A stretch of 64,000 nucleotides of DNA. Source: Branchiostoma floridae (lineage: Eukaryota > Chordata > Leptocardii > Amphioxiformes > Branchiostomatidae). Location of the stretch: NCBI RefSeq assembly GCF_000003815.2, contig NC_049982.1, positions 25,547,508 to 25,611,507 of the forward strand, written 5' to 3'. The notes beneath the pieces were generated by a model. It was not told where the DNA came from. It did not search any database and was given only the letters and a program-made list of their open reading frames with translations. The position numbers and the translations under genes were made by a program. Each line of letters begins with the position of its first letter. Positions within the stretch are counted from its first letter, which is position 1. Shown here piece by piece: positions 10,701-20,477 of this stretch.

Positions 10701-13700
10701 ACAAATGTTTGGACCAAGAAATATCTATACCGGCATTTTTTTCTGTCATACACACATTGGCAACTTCATCTTCCTTGTACTGTAAATTGAAAGAATATTG
10801 ATACCTTGGAAAAGGGTGGAACAAAAATTCCTCTATTATGTTAACTTGATTGGGTTCCCTTTATTTTTTCAGATGACTTACTGATAGACTACCAGTTCAC
10901 ATTTAACCTGTCCAAAAGTGATGAGAAGTACTACACTGGTATCAACTTCATGAACATCCCCAGCCATGTGAGTACTGGAGAGCCGTTTATTTTTGTGCAA
11001 TCTCAATTTGACAGAAGCGAAAATGAGTTTCTCATGGACAGGTGTTGTGAGTTTGCGGTTGAAATGATTCTGTTATAGAATCTGATGTTATATATTGGAA
11101 ATGTATATTATTCACACTGTCATGAAAACTGAAAATAAAGCCACTGCAAACACTTCAAGCTTTACAGTACTTTACCATTTAGAATTATTTTTGTTGTAAT
11201 CTTGCTTGTAGTTGTTTAGTACAGTAGTATATTGCAAGGGAAGACTACATAATAATATGTGTATACTTCAGCCTTGAAAAGACAGTTTTGAGTCACATTG
11301 TGAAGAATAAATTTGTATCAAGAATGTTTGACTTTGACGTGCATGATATCATGTTGATCTCCTAAAATAGATATACGATAAACAAATAACAGCAGGTGTA
11401 AATTATAAAGTGCTTACTAATAGTTAGAAGTAAAACTATCAGAATGTACAATTCTGCTGTCTAATTTGAAGATAATGGGTTTATGATTATGTGTATTTCT
11501 CACAGGCATCGAGAGACGTAACTTTCACCATCAACACCTCAGCAATGGCCACCATGAACATTACGATAGCCAGTGGTAAGACTCTCACGTTTTGTGTGAT
11601 AGCCGTCTTTCCGATGCATCTGTGTACCCCAGTGCTGTTTCCAGCTTAAAAATTATTTCCGTCCCTAATATTGTTTGGGGGGGTGGGGATCGGGCCTTCG
11701 GCCCGACGCGAGCGCCGCAGGCGCTCGCCAAACTAGGGGGGTCCGGGGGCATGCTCCCCCGGGAAAATTTGAAAATTCAAACCCTCTAAAACGCTATTTC
11801 ACGTATTTTCAGAGGCAAAATTTCATTCCGCAAAGTAGGTCTACCGACACCCCACGATCTCGAAACGCCGCGGGTGTTGGCATTATTGGCCGAGGGACAT
11901 TGACGCATTTCAGCTCGTAAGATCGTTTTAAAAGGAAGTTTACATCACCTATTTTGTCTGGTACTGGTTGCTCATGATCAATTAACTTTCTATACTATAT
12001 TTTGCTTAATAACTCTTTATTTTGCTGGTGTCGTGTTGCTGTTTCTTTAACCATCAAGAAATGAACATTTCTCGATAAAATTGACACCTTTCTGCTCATC
12101 GTCCAGTACCGTCCAAAGGGCACAGATTTGCAAAAGATCGGAGAAAAATTGCAAGCGGTCATGTTCACAGCGCTTGGTAAGAATACTGCGATAAGAAAAC
12201 AGTCTCCCGATAATTATTTTCTGATATAAAATAAATGTCAATCCGAATTCCAAAACTCAACCCAAACTACGCAGAACAAAAAATGTTTTCACGGCTAAAC
12301 TTTCCGTAAGGGGCAGCCTATGCGGGGGCATGTGATGGGGTCGGCAGTCAACCGTCAAAACAAGCGGGCTCACTGTAAAAATAGTCTCCTACTTACATTT
12401 TTCGGCGGGCTACTTCCATATAATTTTAGTGGAAGGTCGGCAAAAAAAATATACAAGTTCGATTCCCGACATTTCTCCGTAAAAACAGCGTTACATACCG
12501 CCGAAAATTATGTATGTAAGCTGCAGCGAGTTGGAAAATGCGGCTTGACGTTTTGTTACCATGGTAGCAGCTTCGGCGGCAGCCTTTTGAAGTAGCGTCT
12601 GCGACAGGGCGTGCGTCATAATTCTACAAATCCAATCAACACCCCACCAATCACAGCCAGCAGCGGCGCGGACAAAGCGGTAACACCATGTCAATAACGA
12701 AGAAGCGCGGAACTTTACGAACACGTCGCTGCGAACTCGGTCCCAAATCCAAGCACAAACGTGCTTTTGAGGATACATTTTGCAAGAATTAGCCGTGGCT
12801 TTGTCACATCGTAGATGTAGACGGTGAGGGATGGTGTTTGCCGTCTGTTTACAGTTTGCACCAGGGGGAAAAGAACTATGGAGATCACCAGTGTGACGGT
12901 TTACTGAGGTCTCCGACACACACACGACGGCCGAGAAAAGAAAAAAAGAAGATAATTTCTGAACTGCCGTGTCAGGTTCATAATGAAAAGCAGTTTCCCG
13001 TTAATGTTGATTTTAAATCGTATAAGGGCCGGGTGATTCCGATCGGCATTGCAAAATAAAACAGTGGTTAGGTAAGATAACGCCGCAGCCCCGCCTTCTT
13101 TTGCGCCACGCGAATAGCACGCTTTGCCGATCTCTGATCTCCACACATCTCCGTTTGTTGGGGCCGCATGAGGCGATGTTTATCTCGCGGCTTGGAAAGT
13201 GGAGGCGTGGTGGAAGAAAGGGCAAAAGTCGATTGAATTTGAAGTCGGAAGCCTATTTTAGCTATTGAACCTGCCTTTTTAAGCTTACAAAACTGCATTT
13301 TCATGTCATGAAATTAAGATTTTTTGGGACGGAATGGGTGAATTTTTTTTCCGTCCCGACGAGTAAATTTCCGTCCAGGGACGGAGGGACGGGTCCTGGA
13401 GACAGCACTGGTGTACCCTTGATTTCATGATTGGAGTATGTTGCCAGATGTTAAAGTAAACAAAAAACAACAAAACACACAAAGTTGATTGTTTATCCTT
13501 AAATGTATCTTGGATTGAAATTTGTTGGGCATCTCTCCAAGCACTCCCCAAGTGCTCTTTGATTAGATTAAGTACTGTAAATGCATTTAAGTTCGCAAAG
13601 ATTTAATTTCGCAGTAGCGGGAAAAAGGACTGTTCGCTGTGGTTTTAAGTTCGCTATAGTACCAAGCACTGTAGTCTCTTAATGCCATGGAAAAATGTTT

Positions 13701-16700
13701 GCGGTGGTTTTAAGTTCGCGGTGAAGTGTCCACCGCGAAAACTGCGAACATAAAACCACCACGAACATTTCTGCATTTACAGCAATCTCAGCCTATGGCT
13801 GATTGCAATGTGTCTGACAAGGTCTGACAACAAAAGTTAGATTACAGAACCAATTTGAGGGGCAATAGGAAAAACTTGTTATGTGGAAGATTAACTCATT
13901 TATTCATTCGAGTTCATTGGAGCTAAACTGGTTAACTTTTACTTTCCTGTGTTGATTTAGCCTCTGATCCAGGAGGGAAAGTTCTTGTGTCCGCGGCTGA
14001 CTTCACCTTCTACAAGAGTGTGTACTCCCATGTGGACTACTCCTTCGGAAGCTCACAGAACACGACCTTCTACGTCATAGTGTACAACTTCACCACGCCT
14101 TTCTGGCTGCAGGTTTGTACTGTAGATTCGGTTATTTTTGCAGGAAAGCAGTAGAGGGGGAAGGAGGTTTTTACAATTTTACATTTTGCAGTTGAAACTA
14201 GAGTTCCACGAACACATACCTTTGCCAAATAACAAGGTTTGTTATGTAGAATGATGTCTGTAGACAAATGCGTTACTCATTTCATTTTCTTTATAATCAT
14301 ATGCTTGGAGTTGGTTTATAAAATTTCAACATTGATTATGCAAATTAGATCCCAAGTTACCATTAATCGATATCAAATTGTATCAAGTATTACTTAAGCT
14401 ATCAGCATACCAAAAATCATGATGATCCTTTGATCCATTCTTGACTTACTCTCTTTCAGTCTTTAATAAAATACACCCCTTACTCTCTTCCCTCTTTCTC
14501 AGTTACATATGTGACAACTTTGATGAAAGTACTATAATGAAATGCAGTGGGTTTTTGTACTTTTCCTAATTGATTATGCAAATTAGCTGTTGATTTGCAT
14601 AATTGGTATCTCATTATGTAGGTCTTCACTTACGCTACCTAAATACCAAAAAACATGATGATCCGTCAACATGTTCATATTTTCTCATTAATAATGCAAA
14701 TGAGGTCGTCATTTGCATAATTGATATCTATAGCCATTTCTCTCCTTCCCAGCTACATATGTGACAAGTTTGAAAGTCCTATCATGGAATGCTGTGGATT
14801 TATAAATTTTCCTAATTAATTATGCAAATGAGCTGTTGATGTGCATAATTAGTATCTCATTATGTAAGTCATCACTCATTCTATCTACATACCAAAAATC
14901 ATGACGATCCGTCAACATGTTGTAGAGTTATTTCATCCAAAGTTGAGTTTCTGCTGCAGTACCTTAGCAAGCCGCTAGGGGGTCCATTATCAAACTTGAC
15001 CTTCGTTTCCCGATCCCTACCCACCTACCAAATATCATCAGGATCCATCCCAGGCTTCTCGAGTTATGCTGTTAACACACACACAGACACACAAACACAT
15101 CCAAAACCTAACCTTAGCCATTCTGGCAAAGGTAAAATTGTCGCAGTGGTTTTAGTCTATTGTCCAGGTTTGTGCGGCAACCCCTCAGCTCCAAAACCAT
15201 AACTCCACAAATGTGCATTTTAGTTGTATGAAACTGTTCAGAAGTCACCCTCAAGCTTAAAGCATCGAGAAACAAGTACCATTTCCACCACCCTGTCACA
15301 ATTGCAAGGGGGTAGGCACTACTTCTAAATTTGCACAAAGCCCACCATACCACATATTTATCTAGAAAATTTTATATAATATTCCCTGGAGAATCCCTTC
15401 TTTACTTTTTTGTAGACAGTCAATGAAAACATGTCTGAATATATATATCTTTCAACCACATTTTTAACAATGTACATTATGTACTTATTGTCTAACTGTG
15501 AATTCAGACATCCATAGAAAAAAGTAACCGATATCGTTTCAAATTTCCCTTACGCCTTGTAACCTGAATTCCTTACAGCTGTTCATCAGTTCATATTCAA
15601 TTTGATGACAGAGTGATAACACGCCTACTCACAATAGGGGATGTGTTGAAAAGTCCGAATGTTTGAAGTGTAGCCACAACTTGACTGTACATTAAATATA
15701 TGTAAGTCAATTGGGAACAATGTCCCAAGCTCTGCTCTACTACCTCATGTTCCTTGTATCTCTATGTACACCCAAAAGATTTTCCACAAAATCACCTCCG
15801 TGTAATTTCTGCTGGGCAATTGTCTTCTGAATTAGCTCTGCCCCAAATCTCACAACCATATGATATAAAAGGTAAGATACATGTGCTACATAGTTCAAGC
15901 TGACTCTTTGGAGACAGACTTGAATGCATGAAGGCTTTGAGACTGAAAATGGCTTTTAAAAGACTACTGCAAGGACAGCTCAAATTGAGACCATGTAGTG
16001 AAAAGAGAGATGACAGTGTACCTACCTCTCAAACTCAAAGGAAGGAGAAGAATACAGACTAAGACCGTTGTTATGTACATAAGCCCATCATTTTGGCTTG
16101 CCAAGTTGATCATATGGCCTAAGGGTCAACTAACACATTTGCAAGGTCTGACCTTTACACCTCTGAAATATCAGGTTGCTCACAGTACTGACTGATCAGA
16201 GGCCTGGGTCCATTATTCATGGACCAGGAACCCCTCAACTGTGCTGACAGCTGCTAAGGTGGAGTGGGGTTGTAAAGCTTCAGACTGAGGTTTTTGACAA
16301 AAATGCCCCTGCTATCCCTACACTAGCCGCTAGGGGGCCCAAACTTATGTCACTAACTCCTGAGCACAACAGCTATCTAACACCCAAAACTCGTGGCCAT
16401 ACCATGTTCAGAAGATGGAAAAACACACCCGGAAGTTGCGCTGCAGTACCAAGGGAAGCCGCTAGGGGGCCCATTATCGAACTCCCCCTTCGTTTCCCAG
16501 ACCCCTACCCACCCACCAAATACCAGCTGCATCCGTCGAAGTCTTCTCGAGTTATGCTGTCCGCAGACAAAAGTTTGCAATTAAACCGGCGCCCGCACTT
16601 CCATGAAAGCCGCTAGGGAGCCCAAACTCGCAGCAATCACTCCCTGCTTTAAGGGCTCCCTAACGCTCAAAAATCACGACCGCAGCATGTCCGGAACGCG

Positions 16701-19700
16701 AGATATCAAGCATGCAGGTCCTGCTGCAGTACCTTAGCAAGCCGCTAGGAGGCCCATTATCGAACTCGACCTTCGTCTTCCACACCCCTACCCACCCACC
16801 AAATATCAGCTGCATCCATCGAAGTCCTCTCGAGTTATGCTGCTCAGAAACGGGGAGAACCACACCACCAAACCGAAAACATAACCTTAGCCATTCTGGC
16901 AAAGGTAACAATTTCTGTAGTGCTGTTAGTAAGTTATTGTGGTGTGACAAACTCACAAAATATAATCTCAGCAGACATTACAAGATTTACAGTAATATAC
17001 AATAAACTTGTTCTGAGTTTCATATGGTGGTAGTTAGTTAATGTTACCCAATTTTGTGATGCGCAAATCATTGTTTTAAATACAATGTATTGAAAAGATA
17101 GACTGTTATAGTTTGACTGATGTCTCAGTGTGGCTCAAACGGTAGCAGCCTTACAGTTGAACCTCTGATTCCAATTAGTTGGTTGCTAGGAGACCCCAGT
17201 TCAATTCTGGGTCAGAAAATCTGTTGGGGCTGCACCTGTCTTTCAGAAGGGAAGTAAAATGTAGCCCTGTGATCAAGGAGGGGCCTCTAAAGGAGAAGGG
17301 CTAGCGACCTCTGTCCCTTGTAAAAATATACCCTACTACTAAAACAGCAAGGAAACTTGCTGACCTATGTCTAGGCACTATATATATATGAGGGTCCGAA
17401 AAAGTGAACAGTGTTTTTCCCCTTCCTTGCTAGGTAACTTTTTCCCAGCACGGCAGTATCCTGGACCTTGTGCAGTTCTTTGTCACTTTCTTCAGGTAAA
17501 ACTTTCTTCACTTACTTCATCTGTGTAAGTAGTGTGCTGAGAATTGTAGCATCTGTACATTATGAATAAGATTTTTGAATTTTGTAAAAGCTCTTGATGC
17601 GTATCATCGTTAATCATAAAGGATTCTGCTGCAGTATCAAGGTCTCACACTAGAGTTAGGGCCAATGTTAAACTTGACTTTCATCTTGCCAAGACCAACC
17701 CACATACTAAATACAATCAGAATCCATCCTTGAGTTATTGCTGACCACACAAAACTATGTAGAAGCAGACAGACACACCTCCAATCTTTTATACATATAT
17801 TGCTTGTTGCGCTTTCAATAGAATTTGATATAGATATAGATAATATTGTATGTTTTTCCCGCAGCTGTTTCCTGTCCCTGCTGCTGGTGGCAGGAATCTT
17901 CTGGAAGGTCAAACAGCGGGTCGACACATTCCGTAGGCGACGGGTAAGTCATCGAGTTCAAGTGCTTCTTCTTTCCATAGACTTACTAAAGGTCTCATTC
18001 TTGCTATTGACTATAATGTACAAATACATACCGTATACACCTGATTAACCTACAGGAAATGTTATGGTATCATTCATTCTATGTTGAGCTCATTGGTCCT
18101 ACGTTACATTAAAGAATGTACCCAAAGATTTTCAAACACAGTTATGGCTTATTATTTGGTTTTTGGTTGGTTGGTCCGTCTACTCTCTTTTCGCAGCCAG
18201 GGGCTGAATTGCGAGGAGCTTACAATAGGTGGGGCTAGATCACAATGGTCTGTAATGGCAGCCTGTATACAGCACCTACTTGTAGTGACCTCAATGCAGT
18301 TGTGGCCATTGAACTGTAGGTTTTGAATCACTCACACCAGAAAGGATCCCTATCTATTTGATAAGTGAAGTAGGTTCTTTTAGGTGATCAAGGTGTGGCT
18401 GTCTTCAAACATGGGTCCTCCATTTAACATCCTCCGTGAAGTGGGGAACAATGTGTAAAGTGCCTTTCCCAAGGGCACAACATCGGGGCATATCAGCGGT
18501 TTCAAACCTGGGACCTCTGGGGTTTGGGTCACCTTTGCTAAGTTATCGATTCTGCCACATGATGCCACACATTCACAAACTGCACCTAGCCAGCCACTGA
18601 AGGAGGCACTTTTGCAATCAAAACTCAGGATAGTGCATCTTTAAATTTGTGCACAGCTCCCAACATTGTGCAGGACATCTGTTCATTTTTCCCTCTACTT
18701 GACAGGAGATGATTATAGAGATGGCACAGATGGCCAGCAGGCCCTTCTCCAAGGTCATGTTAGAAATGGAAATCAACACAGAGCCACCGGATGGTGTAAA
18801 TAAAAGAAAACAGGTAAGTCTCAATCATGGCCTCCGTGAATGGAGGTTTTGTTTTAGGAGTGTCTGTTTGGTTGTACATGTATGTCAATAGTTTTTGAAG
18901 ACATTTTCTCTTTGATGAGTAAAATGCTTATGCAAACCATAGCTTGAGACAAACAGTAACCTAGTGCTTCTTTGCATATACAAGGCCTGTCAGGGGCATT
19001 GACCTGAAATTGTTAGGTCAAAGGTCCCAGAATAGGTTATCTCATTTTCTGTCTTCAATTTTCTTTTGCATATCTATGTATGTTTTGCCTTATACCTAAT
19101 TGTAGATATAAGCACAACTTGGTTGTTTTATTTTTCAATGAATGTACATAAAGTGGAAAACAAAATACAGTAAAGAACACTTCTGTAATGCTAAGACAGA
19201 TGGAAAAACACTATCATTTAAGAAAGATTTCAGCACCTCCTTCATATTCTTTGTCTAATTCATTACAATGTAAACTGGTTGTTTCCAATAGAGACGTCCT
19301 GGGGCTATTTCACTAGAGCCTCTAGCTGGAAACAAAGCAGCTGTGCTGTCAGTCTTCATGCATCTGTCAACAGGGGACAGCTCACAGCCTGCTGTAGGGC
19401 ACACAGGTAAGACACATAACAGCTCACAACCTGCTATAGGGCACACAGGTAAGACACATGACAGCTCACAACCTGCTGTAGGGCACACAGGTAAAACACA
19501 TAACAGCTCACAGCCTGTTGTAGGGCACACAGGTAAGACACATAACAGCTCACAACCTGCTGTAGGGCACACGGGTAAGACACATGACAGCTCACAACCA
19601 GCTGTAGGGCACACGGGTAAGACACATGACAGCTCACAACCTGCTGTAGGGCACACAGGTAAAACACATAACAGCTCACAGCCTGCTGTAGGGCACACGG

Positions 19701-20477
19701 GTAAAACACATGACAGCTCACAACCTGCTGTAGGGCACACAGGTAAAACACATAACAGCTCACAACCAGCTGTAGGGCACACAGATAAGGCACATGACAG
19801 CTCACAACCTGCTGTAGGGCACACAGGTAAGGCAAATGACAGCTCACAGCCTACTGTAGGACACACAGGTAAGACACATGACAACTCACAACCTGCTGTA
19901 GGGCACACAGGTAAGACACATGACAGCTCACAGCCTGCTGTAGGGCACACAGGTAAGACGCATAACAGCTCACAGCCTGCTGTAGGACACACAGGTAAGA
20001 CACATGACAGCTCACAACCTGCTGTAGGGCACACAGGTAAAACACATAACAGCTCACAACCAGCTGTAGGGCACACAGATAAGGCACATGACAGCTCACA
20101 ACCTGCTGTAGGGCACACAGGTAAGACACATGACAGCTCACAACCTGCTGTAGGGCACACAGGTAAGACACATGACAGCTCACAGCCTGCCGACAGGCGT
20201 TCACTTTTTTGTGTGCTTACAGGCCCAAGAAAATGATAAGAATGAAGTAGAGGAGAGTTGATAGTCATTTCTACCAAGTTTCTTCAGTCAAACTTGGTCT
20301 CGGTTAACAGAGGCATTAGTGTTGTTCTCTTTTCTTTCTCTCCCAGGTCTAGCAGTAGGGAGCACACTTGTAGCAGTAGAACATTCCAGCAAACCGGCCG
20401 AGGGAAAAGACAAACAGCCCATGTCGCTCTGGCATCGTAAACACCACAGCCCCACACATATAGGGACCTGCATATGA
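4109..20477 (+). CDS. ATRN: Attractin orthologue, 3' half (19 exons)
   Basis: Exons read by eye: 4109-4193, 4671-4735, 4946-5086, 5682-5791, 6164-6275, 6787-6969, 7759-7959, 8852-8923, 9345-9410, 9705-9798, 10196-10248, 10873-10967, 11506-11575, 13961-14112, 17434-17495, 17865-17943, 18706-18813, 19292-19406 and 20347-20477. All have GT-AG borders and compatible phases, giving ~663 codons. Order: last kelch blade (RFGHSAIVLN, VVFGGFNSVLLGDIL), PSI modules, two laminin-EGF modules, membrane-proximal domain (LLIDYQFTFNLS), transmembrane helix (FFVTFFSCFLSLLLVAGIFW) and a tail with MASRPF, ALEP-like SLEPLAGNKAAVLSVF and terminal GTCI. From memory these match vertebrate attractin closely from end to end. 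Vertebrate attractin is a type I glycoprotein involved in pigmentation, energy balance and myelin maintenance. The 5' exons (signal peptide, CUB, EGF, kelch 1-5) are absent from the window. ATRN and ATRNL1 are equal candidates; a pre-duplication single gene is likely. Confidence 0.93.
4946..6969 (+). CDS. ATRN: Attractin exons: cysteine-rich PSI modules
   Basis: Exons 4946-5086 (DCAMIEDEDVC), 5682-5791 (CGTFSDCGTC, CQWC), 6164-6275 (CNTFNCNDCQDRPGCHW) and 6787-6969 (CMWCSNQKRCVDSNAYVPSF) carry the C-x(5)-C-x2-C / C-x-W pattern of plexin-semaphorin-integrin modules. In vertebrate attractin a C-type lectin domain lies between the modules corresponding to the last two exons. Here they are separated by only 511 bp of non-coding DNA and splice directly in phase 1. 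Confidence 0.88.
6595..6750. repeat. Dispersed 'tacagtcaaacctg' repeat copy
   Basis: GGTGGTCGCTATAAAC... ending GACAGGTTTGACTGTAC is the inverse of ACAGTCAAACCTGTATTAGC at about 61296. It is a transposon-derived family with copies in two genes of this window, and occupies part of the intron where the lectin domain would be expected. Confidence 0.5.
7296..7758 (+). repeat. Tandem array of exon copies (121/114-bp period) at a PSI-exon acceptor
   Basis: The exon start GAGAGTGCAGCAGCC follows a gtgtgtacag acceptor at 7296, 7417, 7531, 7645 and 7759 (spacings 121, 114, 114, 114). Each of the first four copies has part of the exon (to GTGTGATGAT) plus a short intron-like spacer. Copies 2-4 are open in the frame of the real exon, each adding 38 codons (GECSSLRTWEACQQQPEC...). 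Copy 1 is out of register and hits TGA. Copies 2-4 have Trp where copies 1 and 5 have the PSI cysteine (RTWEAC versus RTCEAC), so copy 5 is the likely functional exon. Confidence 0.92.
7759..7959 (+). CDS. ATRN: Attractin exon: membrane-distal PSI module, last array copy
   Basis: Reads ECSSLRTCEACQQQPECGWC then DDGSQTGLGGCVEG and ends TSCPG before gtaggt. This matches the PSI repeat preceding the laminin-EGF modules of attractin. The exon enters and leaves in phase 1. If the acceptor at 7416 were used instead, the exon would be 7417-7959 and include three further in-frame modules. Confidence 0.88.
8236..8591. mobile_element. Short inverted-repeat element, 'gtgcaccca' family (hAT-like ends)
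   Basis: Ends CAGGGCTCGAAAT and ATTTCGAGCCCTG are perfect inverted repeats, flanked by AATCT on both sides. The interior is built of GTGCACCC motifs. A half copy (GTGCACCAGT...GAATCTCGGGCCCTG) lies at 61385-61457. CAGGG termini suggest hAT, although only a 5-bp duplication is clear. Confidence 0.7.
8852..10248 (+). CDS. ATRN: Attractin exons: two laminin-type EGF modules
   Basis: Exons 8852-8923 (CQCNGHSTCNN), 9345-9410 (CVPGYYGDATNGGNC), 9705-9798 (CQCHGHADFCN, CFCNTKGI) and 10196-10248 (RYFGDAVTGTCY). The two C-x-C-x-GH...GYYGD / RYFGD units are laminin-EGF modules like those in attractin and MEGF8. Intron 9411-9704 carries a decayed tRNA-like segment (about 9630-9690, minus strand, box-B-like GGGTTTGAATT) just before the acceptor. 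Confidence 0.9.
10873..14112 (+). CDS. ATRN: Attractin exons: membrane-proximal extracellular domain
   Basis: Exons 10873-10967 (DLLIDYQFTFNLSKSD), 11506-11575 (RDVTFTINTSAMATMNITIA) and 13961-14112 (NTTFYVIVYNFTTPFWLQ). These align with the beta-rich stretch that follows the laminin-EGF modules in attractin. Several N-x-S/T sites are visible. The intron between the last two exons contains the hAT-type insertion at 11630-13410. Confidence 0.88.
11630..13410. mobile_element. Non-autonomous hAT transposon with 8-bp target duplication
   Basis: The left end CAGTGCTGTTTCCAG and the right end CTGGAGACAGCACTG are inverted repeats with one mismatch. The element is bracketed by identical GTGTACCC at 11622-11629 and 13411-13418, the 8-bp target-site duplication expected of hAT. 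The 1781-bp interior has runs such as GTCCGGGGGCATGCTCCCCC but no convincing transposase; the longest ORF (144 aa, 12491-12925 minus) shows no hAT motif I recognise. A related 5' module occurs at 36897. Confidence 0.88.
13574..13782. mobile_element. Palindromic MITE ('ACTGTAAATGC' ends)
   Basis: ACTGTAAATGC at the left and GCATTTACAG at the right are inverted. Interior arms GGTTTTAAGTTCGCGGTG and CACCGCGAAAACTGCGAAC also pair. It lies in the intron upstream of exon 13961. Confidence 0.7.
14290..17430. repeat. Intron filled with diverged direct repeats
   Basis: This 3.3-kb attractin intron shows repeated ATTATGCAAAT / CATGATGATCC units at about 14330-14940. It also has a second family, CCGCTAGGGGGCCCATTATC ... 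CTCGAGTTATGCTG, at 14956-15140, 16437-16570 and 16725-16910, with a decayed copy near 17623-17790. The 16325-16910 part is a tandem pair with about 285-bp period. No gene is recognised. Confidence 0.65.
17124..17390 (+). mobile_element. tRNA-headed SINE
   Basis: A box-A-like TGGCTCAAACGGTAGCAG is followed about 60 bp later by box-B-like AGTTCAATTCTGGG. The body (CTGTCTTTCAGAAGGGA...AGGAGAAGGGCTAG) is shared with 34327-34560 and its tail with 33690-33790. Not a functional tRNA: the acceptor ends do not pair. Confidence 0.65.
17434..17943 (+). CDS. ATRN: Attractin exons: transmembrane segment and stop-transfer
   Basis: Exon 17434-17495 (TFSQHGSILDLVQFFVTFF) joins 17865-17943 (CFLSLLLVAGIFWKVKQ then RVDTFRRRR). 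Together they form one hydrophobic helix of about 23 residues followed by a basic cluster, giving a type I topology. The match to attractin in this stretch is almost word for word. Confidence 0.92.
18375..18565 (-). mobile_element. tRNA-headed SINE fragment
   Basis: On the minus strand a tRNA-like head with AGGTTTGAAACC as box B runs into TTGTGCCCTTGGGAAAGGCA. The GGGAAAGGCACTT body is shared with copies near 41190 and 53765. Confidence 0.55.
18706..20477 (+). CDS. ATRN: Attractin exons: cytoplasmic tail and stop
   Basis: Exon 18706-18813 reads EMIIEMAQMASRPFSKVMLE. Exon 19292-19406 reads GAISLEPLAGNKAAVLSVFM and ends GHT plus one base at CAG|gtaaga. Exon 20347-20477 completes Gly, then LAVGSTLVAVEHSS ... 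HIGTCI and TGA. The MASRPF motif is shared by attractin, ATRNL1 and MEGF8 tails and is tied to the MGRN1/MEGF8 ubiquitin-ligase system. The last intron is phase 1 and begins inside the 42-bp array, so several other donors would give longer in-frame tails. Confidence 0.9.
19376..20193 (+). repeat. 42-bp tandem array, each unit carrying a splice donor
   Basis: Nineteen complete 42-bp units (19376-20173) and a partial one encode the 14-residue repeat DSSQPAVGHTGKTH in the attractin frame with no stop. Each unit has CACACAG|GTAAGA or a variant at offset 30. Units 1, 2, 4-9, 11-16, 18, 19 and 3 keep GT (17 of 19); units 10 and 17 read CAGATAAGG, which destroys it and changes Gly to Asp. The first unit straddles the real exon-intron border at 19406/19407, so the array grew out of that junction. 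Confidence 0.95.
20223..20261 (+). CDS. Possible alternative last exon of attractin
   Basis: A strong acceptor (cttttttgtgtgcttacag) ends at 20222. Joined in phase 1 to any array donor it would add G-P-R-K and stop at TGA (20234-20236). This would replace the conserved GTCI end with a short tail. No evidence of use is available from sequence alone. Confidence 0.3.
   Translation, partial: AQENDKNEVEES

Noticed and set aside
12491-12925. 144-aa minus-strand ORF inside the hAT element
   Set aside because: No hAT transposase motif recognised, and low-complexity composition; more likely chance in a GC-richer insert.
19376-20173. CRISPR-like appearance of the 42-bp array
   Set aside because: Units abut without spacers, lie in a eukaryotic gene and encode protein.
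19255-20277. 340-aa minus-strand open frame rich in CELSCVLPVC repeats
   Set aside because: It is the antisense shadow of the 42-bp array. A stop-free 3n tandem repeat stays open in every frame that lacks a stop in one unit, and no splice or start context supports it.
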